The notes under the pieces were generated by a model. The model saw nothing but the letters and a program-made list of their open reading frames with translations, was not told where the DNA came from and searched no databases. Both the position numbers and the translations under genes were made by a program. A stretch of DNA of 13,677 bases from Clostridia bacterium (GTDB lineage Bacteria > Bacillota > Clostridia > Oscillospirales > CAG-272), in assembly GCA_017452215.1 (NCBI GenBank), contig JAFTMU010000095.1, forward strand, positions 1 to 13,677, in the 5' to 3' direction. This document shows, piece after piece, positions 1 to 7,405 of this stretch (its first letter is position 1; every line of letters starts with the position of its first letter).

Positions 1-38
1 AGCAAAAACGGAACGCCAAGCGGCGTTCCGTTTTTGCT
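1..38 (-). terminator. Intrinsic terminator of the tRNA-Ser gene
   Basis: A perfect 17-bp stem (1-17 with 22-38) closes on a 4-base loop (18-21). Its GC-rich core is GGAACGCC/GGCGTTCC and it ends in a run of five T on either strand. It begins two bases after the encoded CCA end of the minus-strand tRNA, so it most likely stops that transcript. Because the stem is flanked by A and T runs symmetrically, it could also stop transcription entering from the left on the plus strand. Confidence 0.88.
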
Positions 39-39
39 T

Positions 40-130
40 TGGCGGAGGCGGTGGGATTCGAACCCACGGACGATTTTACTCGTCACTCGATTTCGAGTCG
101 AGACCGTTATGACCACTTCGATACACCTCC
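40..130 (-). tRNA. tRNA-Ser, anticodon CGA
   Basis: Read on the minus strand, the gene starts GGAGGTG and ends CGCCTCC, forming a 7-bp acceptor stem with one G-U pair, followed by discriminator G and an encoded CCA (40-42). The anticodon stem is CTCGA/TCGAG around the 7-base loop CTCGAAA, giving anticodon CGA (complement of 93-95), which reads UCG serine codons. The T arm contains the GGGTTCGAATCCC signature. The long variable arm (about 67-88) is as expected for a class II tRNA such as tRNA-Ser. Without CCA the gene is 43-130. It stands alone, with a promoter upstream and a terminator directly behind it. Confidence 0.97.
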
Positions 131-153
131 GTATTCGATTGGCGAACGCAAAT

Positions 154-182
154 ATTATATCATATCTGAATAGAAAATGCAA
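154..182 (-). promoter_or_regulatory. Sigma-A-type promoter of tRNA-Ser
   Basis: On the minus strand, TTGCAT (177-182) is separated by exactly 17 bases from a perfect TATAAT (154-159). Transcription should start near 147, about 17 bases before the tRNA 5' end at 130, a normal leader for a tRNA gene. Confidence 0.8.
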
Positions 183-303
183 GTGCTTTTTCAAAATTCC
201 TTTTGTAATTTTTCAAATTTGTTTTCCCGTGATTTTTCTTGTGTTTTTCTGTAGAAGAAAATCGTTTCGTTCACAAAAAGTTCATGCACTCGAAGCGGCT
301 TTA

Positions 304-312
304 TGATATAAT
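304..312 (+). promoter_or_regulatory. Extended -10 promoter upstream of rhaB
   Basis: A perfect TATAAT (307-312) is preceded by TG and one base (304-306), which makes an extended -10 element. No good -35 box stands 16-18 bases upstream, which such promoters tolerate. The leader to the rhaB start would be about 48 bases. The rest of 131-366 is AT-rich and I see no further structure or catabolite-response site in it. Confidence 0.5.
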
Positions 313-366
313 AAACTTAAATTTTGGCACTGCAATTTTGTAAAACAGTTATTCAAGGAGGTCAAA

Positions 367-1836
367 ATGTCTGCGAGAAAAATGCTTGCAATTGATTTGG
401 GCGCTTCCAGCGGAAGAGGAATCGTTGGTTCCTTCGACGGCGAAAAATTGACGCTCAAAGAAAATCACCGCTTTTCCAATGATCCTGTCATCGTCAACGG
501 CAGAATGCATTGGGATATTTTGCGCATCTTTCACGAGATCAAGCAATCTATCACAAAAACCGTTTTGGAAGAGGATAATATTCGTTCGATCGGCATCGAC
601 ACGTGGGGAGTAGACTACGCTCTGTTGGATAAAAACGGCAGAATGCTGTCCAACCCTGTGCACTATCGGGATACACGCACCGATGGTATCGTGGATTATG
701 TCGGTCGATTTTTTACGCAAGGAGAGCTTTATAACTCCACGGGAATCCAATGCATGAACTTCAACACCATCTTCCAGCTTGCCGCCGATCTGCGTGACGA
801 TAAGGATATGGTGGAGCGTGCAGATCGAATGCTCAACATTCCCGACCTCTTAAACTATTTCCTTACGGGCAACATGGCAAATGAATATACCATTCTTTCC
901 ACGGGAGCGCTGCTCAACGCCGCCGAGAGAAAATTTGCCTATGATCTGATTGACCGTGCAGGCATTCCTCGCCGTCTCTTTGGCGACATCGTTCAGCCGG
1001 GCACCAAGATCGGCAAGCTTTTGCCGCAGGTGCAGGAGGAAACGGGAAAGACCGATGCCGAGGTCATGACAGTGGCTTCCCACGATACCGCAAGCGCCGT
1101 CATCGCCGTTCCTACACAGGAGGATGACTTCATCTTCATCAGCAGCGGCACCTGGTCGCTCATGGGCACCGAGTTGAAGCAGCCTATGATCAATGCCGAA
1201 TCCGCAAAATACGATTTCACCAACGAGGGCGGAGCCAACGGCACCATTCGATTCCTGAAAAACATCATGGGACTTTGGCTGATTCAGGAGTCCAGACGTC
1301 AATGGAGAAGAGAAGGAAAGGAATACAGCTTTGCGCAATTGGAGGCGTTTGCAAGAGAATGCAAGCCCTTGCAGTGCTTCATCAATCCCGACGATCCCTC
1401 CTTTGCCACCCCGGGCAATCTCCCCGAGAGAATTCGGGAGTTCTGCCGTCGCACGGGACAATACGTTCCCGAGACCGTGGGCGAGATCGTCCGTTGCATC
1501 TACGAGAGCTTGGCGCTCAAATACCGCTACACGGCAGAATCCATCATCAAGCTCACAGGACTTGATGCCAAGGTGATCTACGTGGTAGGCGGCGGTACCA
1601 AGGACGGCTTTTTGAGTCAAATGACCGCTGATGCTTGCGGAATGCCCGTTTCGGCAGGTCCCGAGGAGGCAACCGCCATCGGTAACCTCTTGATGCAGAT
1701 GATGGCTGCGGGGGAGGCAAAGGACCTCAAGCACGCCCGCCGCATTGTCGCTGCATCCTTTGATTGCAAGCATTATCAACCCACAGCCGATCGCTCACAG
1801 TGGGATGAAGCATACCAAAAATTCTGTGCTCTTTAA
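367..1836 (+). CDS. rhaB: Rhamnulokinase (FGGY carbohydrate kinase)
   Basis: A 489-residue protein, the normal length for rhamnulokinase, which phosphorylates L-rhamnulose at O1 with ATP in the cytoplasm during rhamnose breakdown. Visible motifs: the N-terminal phosphate-binding DLGASSGR (residues 10-17), IDTWGVDYALLD typical of this subfamily, HDTA with the likely catalytic base Asp240 (residues 239-242), GTWSLMG (261-267), and the C-terminal adenosine motif GGGTKDGF (408-415) followed by GPEEATAIGN. The ATG has AAGGAGG five bases upstream, so the start is firm. No rhamnose isomerase, aldolase, transporter or regulator lies next to it: a tRNA is on one side and a PRPP synthetase-like gene on the other. 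The subfamily call is strong; activity on a related ketose cannot be excluded. Confidence 0.92.
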   Translation: MSARKMLAIDLGASSGRGIVGSFDGEKLTLKENHRFSNDPVIVNGRMHWDILRIFHEIKQSITKTVLEEDNIRSIGIDTWGVDYALLDKNGRMLSNPVHYRDTRTDGIVDYVGRFFTQGELYNSTGIQCMNFNTIFQLAADLRDDKDMVERADRMLNIPDLLNYFLTGNMANEYTILSTGALLNAAERKFAYDLIDRAGIPRRLFGDIVQPGTKIGKLLPQVQEETGKTDAEVMTVASHDTASAVIAVPTQEDDFIFISSGTWSLMGTELKQPMINAESAKYDFTNEGGANGTIRFLKNIMGLWLIQESRRQWRREGKEYSFAQLEAFARECKPLQCFINPDDPSFATPGNLPERIREFCRRTGQYVPETVGEIVRCIYESLALKYRYTAESIIKLTGLDAKVIYVVGGGTKDGFLSQMTADACGMPVSAGPEEATAIGNLLMQMMAAGEAKDLKHARRIVAASFDCKHYQPTADRSQWDEAYQKFCAL

Positions 1837-1912
1837 CCGATAAAAAATCACCTTTCGGCGCAACAACCTTGCGAATAGGGATATAAACGAAAAAAATAAC
1901 GGAGGCTTTATT

Positions 1913-3061
1913 ATGAAGGACAATCAATTTGGAGAACTTGCCGTCATCGGCATGAACGGATGCGGTGCATTTGCTGATCAGGTAGACTACTATTTGAAGG
2001 ATTGGCGCCGCCACGGAGACAACGATAAAAGCTTTTTGGTCGATGCCGACTGTCCTCGTTTTGGCTCGGGTGAAGCAAAGGGAATCATTCACGAGTCCAT
2101 GAGAGGCAAGGACGTCTACATTATTTGCGATACCTTTAACTACGGTGTTACCTACAAAATGTACGGTATGACCGTTCCCATGAGCCCCGACGACCACTAT
2201 GCCGATCTCAAGCGTATCATTGCAGCAATTGAGGGAAAGGCAAGACGTCTGACTGTTATCATGCCCATGCTTTATGAGGGCAGACAGCACAAGAGATCCA
2301 GCCGTGAATCCTTGGACTGCGCTCTGATGCTGCAAGAGCTGGTTGGTATGGGCGTGTCCAATATTTTGACGTTTGACGCTCACGATTCCCGTATCAACAA
2401 TGCAATTCCGTTGTCCGGATTCGACAATGTCCGCCCCGCCTACCAGATGATCAAGGCGCTGATCCGTGCAGTGCCCGACGTGCAGATCGATAAGGATCAC
2501 ATGGTCATCGTTTCTCCCGACGAGGGCGCAATGACCCGCTGCATGTATTACAGCTCTGTCTTGAGCTTGGACATCGGTATGTTCTACAAGAGAAGAAATT
2601 ACTCTGTCGTCATCAACGGCCGCAATCCCATCGAGGCGCACGAGTATCTCGGTCAGGATCTGCACGGCAAGGATGTGATCGTAGTAGACGATATGATCGC
2701 ATCGGGTGAATCCATGATCGACGTATGCAAGCAGCTTAAGGAAAAGGGTGCGAACCGTGTGTTCTGCTTTGCTACCTTTGGTCTGTTCACCGAGGGGTGC
2801 GATAAGTTTGATCAGGCAGCCAAGGAGGGCGTTTTGGATAAGGTATTCACCACCAACCTGGTTTACCGCCGTCCCGAGCTTGCAAAGAAGAAATGGTACG
2901 TTGAGGTCAATATGTGCAAATACGTTGCATATCTCATTGATACGCTCAATAACGATGCTACCATCAGCTCCTTGCTCAACCCCGCAAAGCGTATCCAAAC
3001 CTTGATGGAAAAGCACCGCAAGGAGCTTTCCGCTCAAATGAAGATCGAGTTCAGCGAATAA
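1913..3061 (+). CDS. prs: Divergent ribose-phosphate pyrophosphokinase (PRPP synthetase-like)
   Basis: A 382-residue cytoplasmic protein, clearly longer than the roughly 315 residues of classical Prs, which makes PRPP from ribose-5-phosphate and ATP for nucleotide, His and Trp synthesis. It has the two-lobed phosphoribosyltransferase layout. The PRPP-binding loop is VIVVDDMIASGES (residues 255-267; classical Prs reads DDMIDTGGT). DAHD (155-158) carries the His matching the classical catalytic His. RQHKRSSRES replaces the usual RQD-type segment, and KRR (226-228) fits the mobile catalytic loop. I recall such long versions in Clostridia, from memory only. GGAGG stands seven bases before the ATG. 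It lies 76 bases behind rhaB without a terminator between them, so read-through is possible, and a terminator follows. It could be a Prs paralogue with an altered role. Confidence 0.8.
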   Translation: MKDNQFGELAVIGMNGCGAFADQVDYYLKDWRRHGDNDKSFLVDADCPRFGSGEAKGIIHESMRGKDVYIICDTFNYGVTYKMYGMTVPMSPDDHYADLKRIIAAIEGKARRLTVIMPMLYEGRQHKRSSRESLDCALMLQELVGMGVSNILTFDAHDSRINNAIPLSGFDNVRPAYQMIKALIRAVPDVQIDKDHMVIVSPDEGAMTRCMYYSSVLSLDIGMFYKRRNYSVVINGRNPIEAHEYLGQDLHGKDVIVVDDMIASGESMIDVCKQLKEKGANRVFCFATFGLFTEGCDKFDQAAKEGVLDKVFTTNLVYRRPELAKKKWYVEVNMCKYVAYLIDTLNNDATISSLLNPAKRIQTLMEKHRKELSAQMKIEFSE

Positions 3062-3074
3062 ATTGATCTGCCGG

Positions 3075-3147
3075 AAGGCAGGATTTTCAAAAAACTCCAA
3101 TTTCTCAAAGAAGAAAAAGGCGTTTTAAGTAAAATCCTGCCTTTTTT
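3075..3147 (+). terminator. Intrinsic terminator after the PRPP synthetase-like gene
   Basis: The arms AAGGCAGGATTTT (3075-3087) and AAAATCCTGCCTT (3131-3143) form a perfect 13-bp stem, and the following T run extends to 3147. The loop is unusually long at 43 bases and may fold weakly on itself (TTTCTC with GAGAAA-like stretches). The hairpin begins 14 bases after the stop codon. Confidence 0.75.
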
Positions 3148-3201
3148 GATCGAAAATCATACTTTTTTTGTTGGAAATTCAATGCTTTTTTAAGCTACAT
3201 C

Positions 3202-3230
3202 TTGAAAAAAGATTTAAAATATGTTAGAAT
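3202..3230 (+). promoter_or_regulatory. Promoter of the glycan biosynthesis operon
   Basis: TTGAAA (3202-3207) is spaced exactly 17 bases from TAGAAT (3225-3230), with an extended TG at 3222-3223. Transcription should start near 3237, giving a leader of about 28 bases to the TTG start at 3265. It sits just after the terminator of the preceding gene, so the three glycan genes form their own unit. Confidence 0.75.
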
Positions 3231-3264
3231 GTATCATGAATGATTTTTGAAAGGAGGAGCATCC

Positions 3265-4749
3265 TTGAAAAGCACGCAGGATAATCATCAAATGCTGAAA
3301 AATCTGGATATGCTTTTGGATTTTATTTTGAATCTTTTGTTTGGTTGGATCAGCTATCTGGTCGCAAGATTCATGTTCGTTCTGGGCAGTCCTATCGATA
3401 CGATTCAAATGCTGACAATCGTAGTGATCTTTTCCGTCATTACGACCATGCTGTATAACTATCACAACGTTTATCTTCCCATGCGGGTGCAAAGTCCTCT
3501 GTTCTTTGTCAGCCACATCTTTTTGGTAAATATCGAGTCGATTGTAGTGGGCGTCATTCTCATTCTGCTCTTTGTCAGTCGCTCGCCCTATACGTCCTTT
3601 TATCTGTCTTGGCTGATTGCCGCCAATGCCATCAGCTTCACCTTGATCGCTTCAAAGAAGATCACCATGCTTTCGATCCTGCATTCCATGCGCATTCGTC
3701 AGCACAACCTCAAGCGGATTCTTCTTGTGACCGATAGCCAGGAAATGGCAGATGAGTATGTGGAGGAGATCTTTGATAACCCGCAGTTCGGTTATTCCGT
3801 CATCGGTTACGTGGGGAACTTGAACGTAGTAGGCTTGGAGCATCTTGGCAACACGGGAGACCTTGACCGAGTGATCAAGGAGGAAAAGCCGGACGAGGTC
3901 ATCATTGCCTTGGATACCGTACGCAAAAAGCTGATCACCCGCTACATCGGTGTTTGCAACAATAACTGTGTCAAGGTCATGGTGGTCCCTGCTATCGTGG
4001 GATACTTCAAATCCCCCAGACAGATCTCCATGATGGGGAATCTGCCCCTGTTGGATATCAGAAGCACCCCCTTAGATAACCCCTTCAACCGCTTCCTCAA
4101 AAGAACGCTGGATATTATCGGCTCTTTGATGATGATCGCCGTTACCTCGCCCCTGATGCTGTTCACGGCGATCGGCGTCAAGCTCTCCTCGCCGGGACCA
4201 ATCTTGTTCCGTCAGATTAGAGTGGGAAGAAACAACGAGGAATTTACGATGTATAAGTTCCGCTCCATGCGTGTCAACGATGCCCAGCAAACAGGCTGGT
4301 CCACAGAGAATGACCCTCGCAAAACACGCTTTGGCGCCTTTATCCGTAAGTTTGCACTCGACGAGCTTCCGCAGTTCTTCAACGTCCTCAAGGGAGACAT
4401 GAGCCTGGTGGGACCCCGTCCCGAGGTGCCGTTTTACGTGGAGCAGTTCAAAAAGCAGATCCCTCTGTATATGCTCAAGCATTCCTTGCGCCCGGGAATC
4501 ACGGGACAAGCGCAGATCAAGGGACTGCGTGGAGATACCTCCATTCAGGCACGCATCGAGGAGGACATCAACTATATCGAGAACTGGACCTTTTGGAGCG
4601 ATATCCGCATTCTTCTCTTGACACCGTTCCACGCTGTCAACCGTCAGGAAAAGTATGCCGAGCGTGATAAGAGAGAAGAAGAAAAGCGTAATAGAGGTAT
4701 CGGTGGAGCTCTTGATAGGGGAGACGAGGACTATGAAGACGAGATCTAA
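3265..4749 (+). CDS. Polyprenyl glycosylphosphotransferase (exopolysaccharide initiating sugar transferase)
   Basis: A 494-residue membrane protein of the WbaP/WcaJ type, which moves a sugar-1-phosphate from a nucleotide sugar to undecaprenyl phosphate and so starts a lipid-linked glycan. About four hydrophobic segments fill residues 15-135, a soluble nucleotide-binding-like domain follows (about 145-265), and the bacterial sugar transferase domain begins with [10 protein letters not shown] (278). In it are a membrane helix (about 282-305), [14 protein letters not shown], the catalytic DE pair in [23 protein letters not shown] (D366, E367) and [11 protein letters not shown]. The charged tail is KRNRG...DEDYEDEI. 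I chose TTG 3265 because AAGGAGG (3251-3257) is seven bases before it; TTG 3247 lies upstream of that site and has none of its own. The sugar cannot be read from sequence. Confidence 0.9.
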   Translation: MKSTQDNHQMLKNLDMLLDFILNLLFGWISYLVARFMFVLGSPIDTIQMLTIVVIFSVITTMLYNYHNVYLPMRVQSPLFFVSHIFLVNIESIVVGVILILLFVSRSPYTSFYLSWLIAANAISFTLIASKKITMLSILHSMRIRQHNLKRILLVTDSQEMADEYVEEIFDNPQFGYSVIGYVGNLNVVGLEHLGNTGDLDRVIKEEKPDEVIIALDTVRKKLITRYIGVCNNNCVKVMVVPAIVGYFKSPRQISMMGNLPLLDIRSTPLDNPFNRFLKRTLDIIGSLMMIAVTSPLMLFTAIGVKLSSPGPILFRQIRVGRNNEEFTMYKFRSMRVNDAQQTGWSTENDPRKTRFGAFIRKFALDELPQFFNVLKGDMSLVGPRPEVPFYVEQFKKQIPLYMLKHSLRPGITGQAQIKGLRGDTSIQARIEEDINYIENWTFWSDIRILLLTPFHAVNRQEKYAERDKREEEKRNRGIGGALDRGDEDYEDEI

Positions 4750-5833
4750 AATTCTTTATGCAGCCTCGACTGCACAGCATCTGCGCCGCTTCCATACACC
4801 GTATATCGAGGCGCTGAAAAAAAACAATGACGTATACCTTATGGCAACCGAAGGAGATGGGATCGATTTTCCCGTCTCCTTTGCCAAAAGCTTTTTCAGC
4901 TTGCAAAATTTCAAATCGATCCGCAAGATCCGAAGCATTCTCAAAACAGAGCGCTTCGATCAGATCATCGTCCACACCACGCTGGCAGCATTTTTGATCC
5001 GAGCGGCAACCGTAGGACTCAAAAAACGCCCACGCTTGATCAACGTGGTCCACGGATATCTTTTTTCTATGCCCATCAAAGGAATCAAATCCCACATTCT
5101 TCTTCTTTGTGAGAAATTGATGAAAAACAGGACCGACGCCCTGGCAGTCATGAACAGAGAGGATCTGCTCATCGCTCAAAAATACCGCCTTACCAAAGGG
5201 ACGGTCAGCTTCATCAAGGGGATGGGCGTTGATTTTTCCACCGAGGGAGTGAAACGACAGGAGGAGCTTCGGGAGCGCTACGTCTCCCCCAACGGCTTTT
5301 TGTGTACCTTTGTGGGAGAGTTGAGCTCCCGTAAGAATCAGATCTTTTTGATCCGTGGGATCCATGCCTTGCGACAGCAGGGGATTCCCGCAAGTCTGTT
5401 GCTTTTGGGTGAGGGAAGCGAGCGGGAACACTTAGAGGCGGAAATAGAACGCCTTGACCTTAAAAATTACGTTTTTCTGGAAGGGAACCGAGAGCCTGTT
5501 CTTCCGTATCTGGCAGCGACCGATCTTTACATTTCCGCCAGTGTCTCCGAGGGGCTTCCGTTCAACGTAATGGAAGCAATGTCCTTGGGACTTCCCGTGT
5601 TACTCTCGGATACCAAAGGACAAAACGACCTGATGGGCACGAACGGGCAGCTGCTTTATCCCTTAAACGCTACGGATTCCTTCTGCAAAAGGGTGAAGGA
5701 AGTGTATGAGAAAAAAGAGTGGGGGATCGGTCAATGCGAGTACCCTGCTTTGGAGCAATACCGTTTACAAAATGTATTCGAGGAAAATATTAAGATCTTT
5801 TTGATGGAGGAATCAAATGAAGACCAAGCTTGA
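4733..5833 (+). CDS. GT4-family glycosyltransferase
   Basis: A 366-residue cytoplasmic or membrane-associated GT-B glycosyltransferase that would add a sugar from a nucleotide donor to the lipid-linked acceptor made by the preceding gene. The N-terminal half has the acceptor-domain pattern HTTLAAFLIRAA...INVVHGYLF. The donor half has FVGELSSRKNQIFLIRGI, LLLLGEGSERE and the EX7E motif SEGLPFNVMEAM with E273 and E281, as in GT4 retaining enzymes. The frame is open upstream to 4655, but ATG 4733 fits best: it begins the KILYAAST strand that opens this fold, and earlier starts would run 95 bases into the transferase gene. It overlaps that gene by 17 bases in another frame, so translational coupling is likely; GGGGAG (4718-4723) is the probable ribosome site. 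Linkage and sugar are unknown. Confidence 0.85.
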   Translation: MKTRSKILYAASTAQHLRRFHTPYIEALKKNNDVYLMATEGDGIDFPVSFAKSFFSLQNFKSIRKIRSILKTERFDQIIVHTTLAAFLIRAATVGLKKRPRLINVVHGYLFSMPIKGIKSHILLLCEKLMKNRTDALAVMNREDLLIAQKYRLTKGTVSFIKGMGVDFSTEGVKRQEELRERYVSPNGFLCTFVGELSSRKNQIFLIRGIHALRQQGIPASLLLLGEGSEREHLEAEIERLDLKNYVFLEGNREPVLPYLAATDLYISASVSEGLPFNVMEAMSLGLPVLLSDTKGQNDLMGTNGQLLYPLNATDSFCKRVKEVYEKKEWGIGQCEYPALEQYRLQNVFEENIKIFLMEESNEDQA

Positions 5834-7189
5834 CCGTATGCGGGAATTTTACAACGGAAAATGGTATATTCTTCTCGTGTTTTGCTTGAATTTCATCGGT
5901 CATTCTACGGGATACGACGTTTTCTTTTTCGTGTTGATGATGCTCACCGTGTATCTTGGGTGTGCCGTGGCGTACGATCTTCGCTTGCTATCTCTCCGTT
6001 TTTGTCAACAGTGTTCTTTGTCACTCCCGAGCATTCGCCTAATGTCCCCGCATACAGTGATTACTACGTGCAGCCGTTGCCTTTTACCGTCCTTGCCATC
6101 ACCTTTGGGCTTTTGATCGTTTTTGTCGGCGTATTCGCTTTCCGCAATCGCCGCAGAATAAATCCTATTCCCGCTTCTTTTAAGGGTATCTTTTTTAGCA
6201 TGGTGATTTTGTCGCTGGCATTGTGTCTCAACGGCGCCTTCAATTCGGCATATACCGTTAAAAATCTTATTTTTGCAATTTCGTTTCCCTTGGTGCTGTT
6301 GGGGATCTATACGCTGTTTGCTCTGTTCGTTCAGTTTGACCGCTCCGCATTGGAGCACTTTATGTTCTGCCTCTTGGCTCTCGGTCTGCAAATCACCGCA
6401 CAGCTGCTCTTTGCCTATCTTTGCGGCGGTGTACGGTTTGTGGATGGGGGAATCGATAAAACCAGCGTGCTTCTCGGTTGGGCAGTGAGTACAACGCTTG
6501 GCGGAATGCAAGCCTTCCTGATGCCCGTTTGCTTTTATTTTGCAGCAACCCATAAACACGGCTGGGTCTTTTACGGCTTGGGACTTTTGGAGTTTTTAAG
6601 CGTCCTTCTTTCCCAAAGTCGGGGAGCCATGCTCACGGGAGCCGTGGTTCTTCTGATCTGTATGATCGCCGCTTGCTTTGTTGGAAGAAACAAAAAGCAG
6701 AATCGCATCATCGGCATAGGGATCGCCGCCGTCGGTGTGGCAGGGTGCGCACTCCTGTGGAACAAGCTCTTGGTGCTTTTAAATGATTTCATTAATAGGG
6801 GCTTTGATGATAACGGCAGATATTACCTTTGGGGCACAGGAATCTCAAAATTTTTAGCCCATCCCATTTTTGGATCAGGCTTTTACGATTCGGGAATTCA
6901 GTCGGAATGGCTCATCAATGTATATCCCTATTTTTACCACAATACTTTCGTGCAAATGCTCGCCACAACAGGATTGTTCGGAGCACTTTCGTATTTGTGG
7001 CATCGCATCACTACCGTGATCGCCATTGTTCGCCGTCCGTCGATTTACAAGAGCTTTCTTGGATTTTGCCTCATCGCTTTCCTTGGATTCTGTCTCTTGG
7101 ACGTTCTCTTTTTCATCACCTATCCGCTTCTGTTTTATACCTTGATTTTGCTATATATCGAGAAAAGCGATACGGTTGAAGAAAGATAA
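5817..7189 (+). CDS. O-antigen ligase/polymerase (Wzy/WaaL-like) membrane protein, frameshifted
   Basis: This is a polytopic membrane protein with about ten hydrophobic segments that would polymerise or ligate lipid-linked glycan outside the membrane. Family signs are SVLLSQSRGAMLTG and the C-terminal block RYYLWGTGISKFLAHPIFGSGF...YHNTFVQMLATTGLFG, matching the Wzy_C/O-antigen ligase core with its His. The gene is split between frames. The first part starts at ATG 5817 (TGGAGG six bases upstream) and runs MKTKLDRMREFYNGKWYI to AVAYDLR. The rest continues in another frame from AISPFLSTVFFVTPEHSP to the stop at 7187-7189. Inserting one base near 5988 gives a continuous 457-residue protein. As it stands, translation from 5817 stops at 6116; the long frame alone could start at 5861 but would begin with unconvincing sequence. 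Either a real mutation or a sequencing or assembly error. Confidence 0.82.
5984..5992 (+). other. Probable one-base deletion site (frameshift)
   Basis: Up to about 5986 the 5817 frame encodes plausible membrane protein sequence ending AYDLR; from about 5988 only the other frame does, reading AISPFLSTVFF. The local sequence CTTCGCTTGCTATC would be read continuously if one base stood between CTT and GCT. A lost C from a repeated CTTCGCTTCG would explain it. The exact base cannot be fixed from one sequence. Confidence 0.65.
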
Positions 7190-7193
7190 CCAA

Positions 7194-7230
7194 AGGGGCT
7201 GTCTCAAATTGCAAATTTGAGACAGCCCCT
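7194..7230 (+). terminator. Hairpin terminator of the glycan operon
   Basis: A perfect 17-bp stem (7194-7210 with 7214-7230; AGGGGCTGTC and GACAGCCCCT at the base) has a 3-base loop and starts five bases after the stop codon at 7187-7189. Only a short T stretch follows it directly, so full termination may also use the next hairpin, 7236-7260, whose stem AAAAAAGCC/GGCTTTTTT ends in a T run on both strands. Confidence 0.75.
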
Positions 7231-7235
7231 TACGC

Positions 7236-7260
7236 AAAAAAGCCGATGGTAGGCTTTTTT
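7236..7260. terminator. Small bidirectional terminator-like hairpin
   Basis: A 9-bp stem (7236-7244 with 7252-7260) closes on a 7-base loop and has a six-T run at its 3' side on either strand. It lies in the middle of the convergent junction and would back up termination from both sides. Confidence 0.5.
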
Positions 7261-7350
7261 GTGCCGGGAATTTGCGTTTTTCGTTTGCAAGTACGATCAA
7301 ATACCGTTAAATTATGGACGAAAATTGCGGCGTCAAGCCGCAAAGCAAAA

Positions 7351-7404
7351 ACCAGGAGGGGGTGTCGACCAAATGCGAAACGCATTTGAGACACCCCCTT
7401 TGGT
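7351..7404 (-). terminator. Hairpin terminator of the amino-sugar operon
   Basis: On the minus strand the hairpin follows the stop codon of the NagB-like gene almost at once. The outer stem GGGGGTGTC (7358-7366) pairs with GACACCCCC (7390-7398). The inner stem AAATGCG (7371-7377) pairs with CGCATTT (7381-7387) around the loop AAA, with a small internal loop between the two stems. The minus-strand 3' side ends in GGTTTTTGC, giving a five-T tail. Confidence 0.7.
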
Positions 7405-7405
7405 T

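Noticed and set aside
34..306. Open frame of 90 codons on the plus strand at the left end
   Set aside because: It runs antisense across the tRNA-Ser gene and then through AT-rich promoter DNA; no ribosome site and no protein character.
1727..3100. A 457-codon open frame on the minus strand opposite the PRPP synthetase-like gene, and others at 850-1779 (minus) and 8415-9560 (plus)
   Set aside because: Each is antisense to a gene with clear family motifs, has no ribosome site or recognisable protein pattern, and is rich in residues typical of shadow frames. Codon bias of the real genes keeps these frames open.
3247..3264. Upstream TTG start for the sugar phosphotransferase
   Set aside because: The codons from 3250 to 3258 are the ribosome binding site AAAGGAGG itself; TTG 3265 has ideal spacing to it.
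7231..7350. Repeated short hairpins considered as a CRISPR array or structured RNA gene
   Set aside because: There are no regularly spaced direct repeats or spacers, and no promoter or known RNA fold; the hairpins are explained as terminators or element ends.
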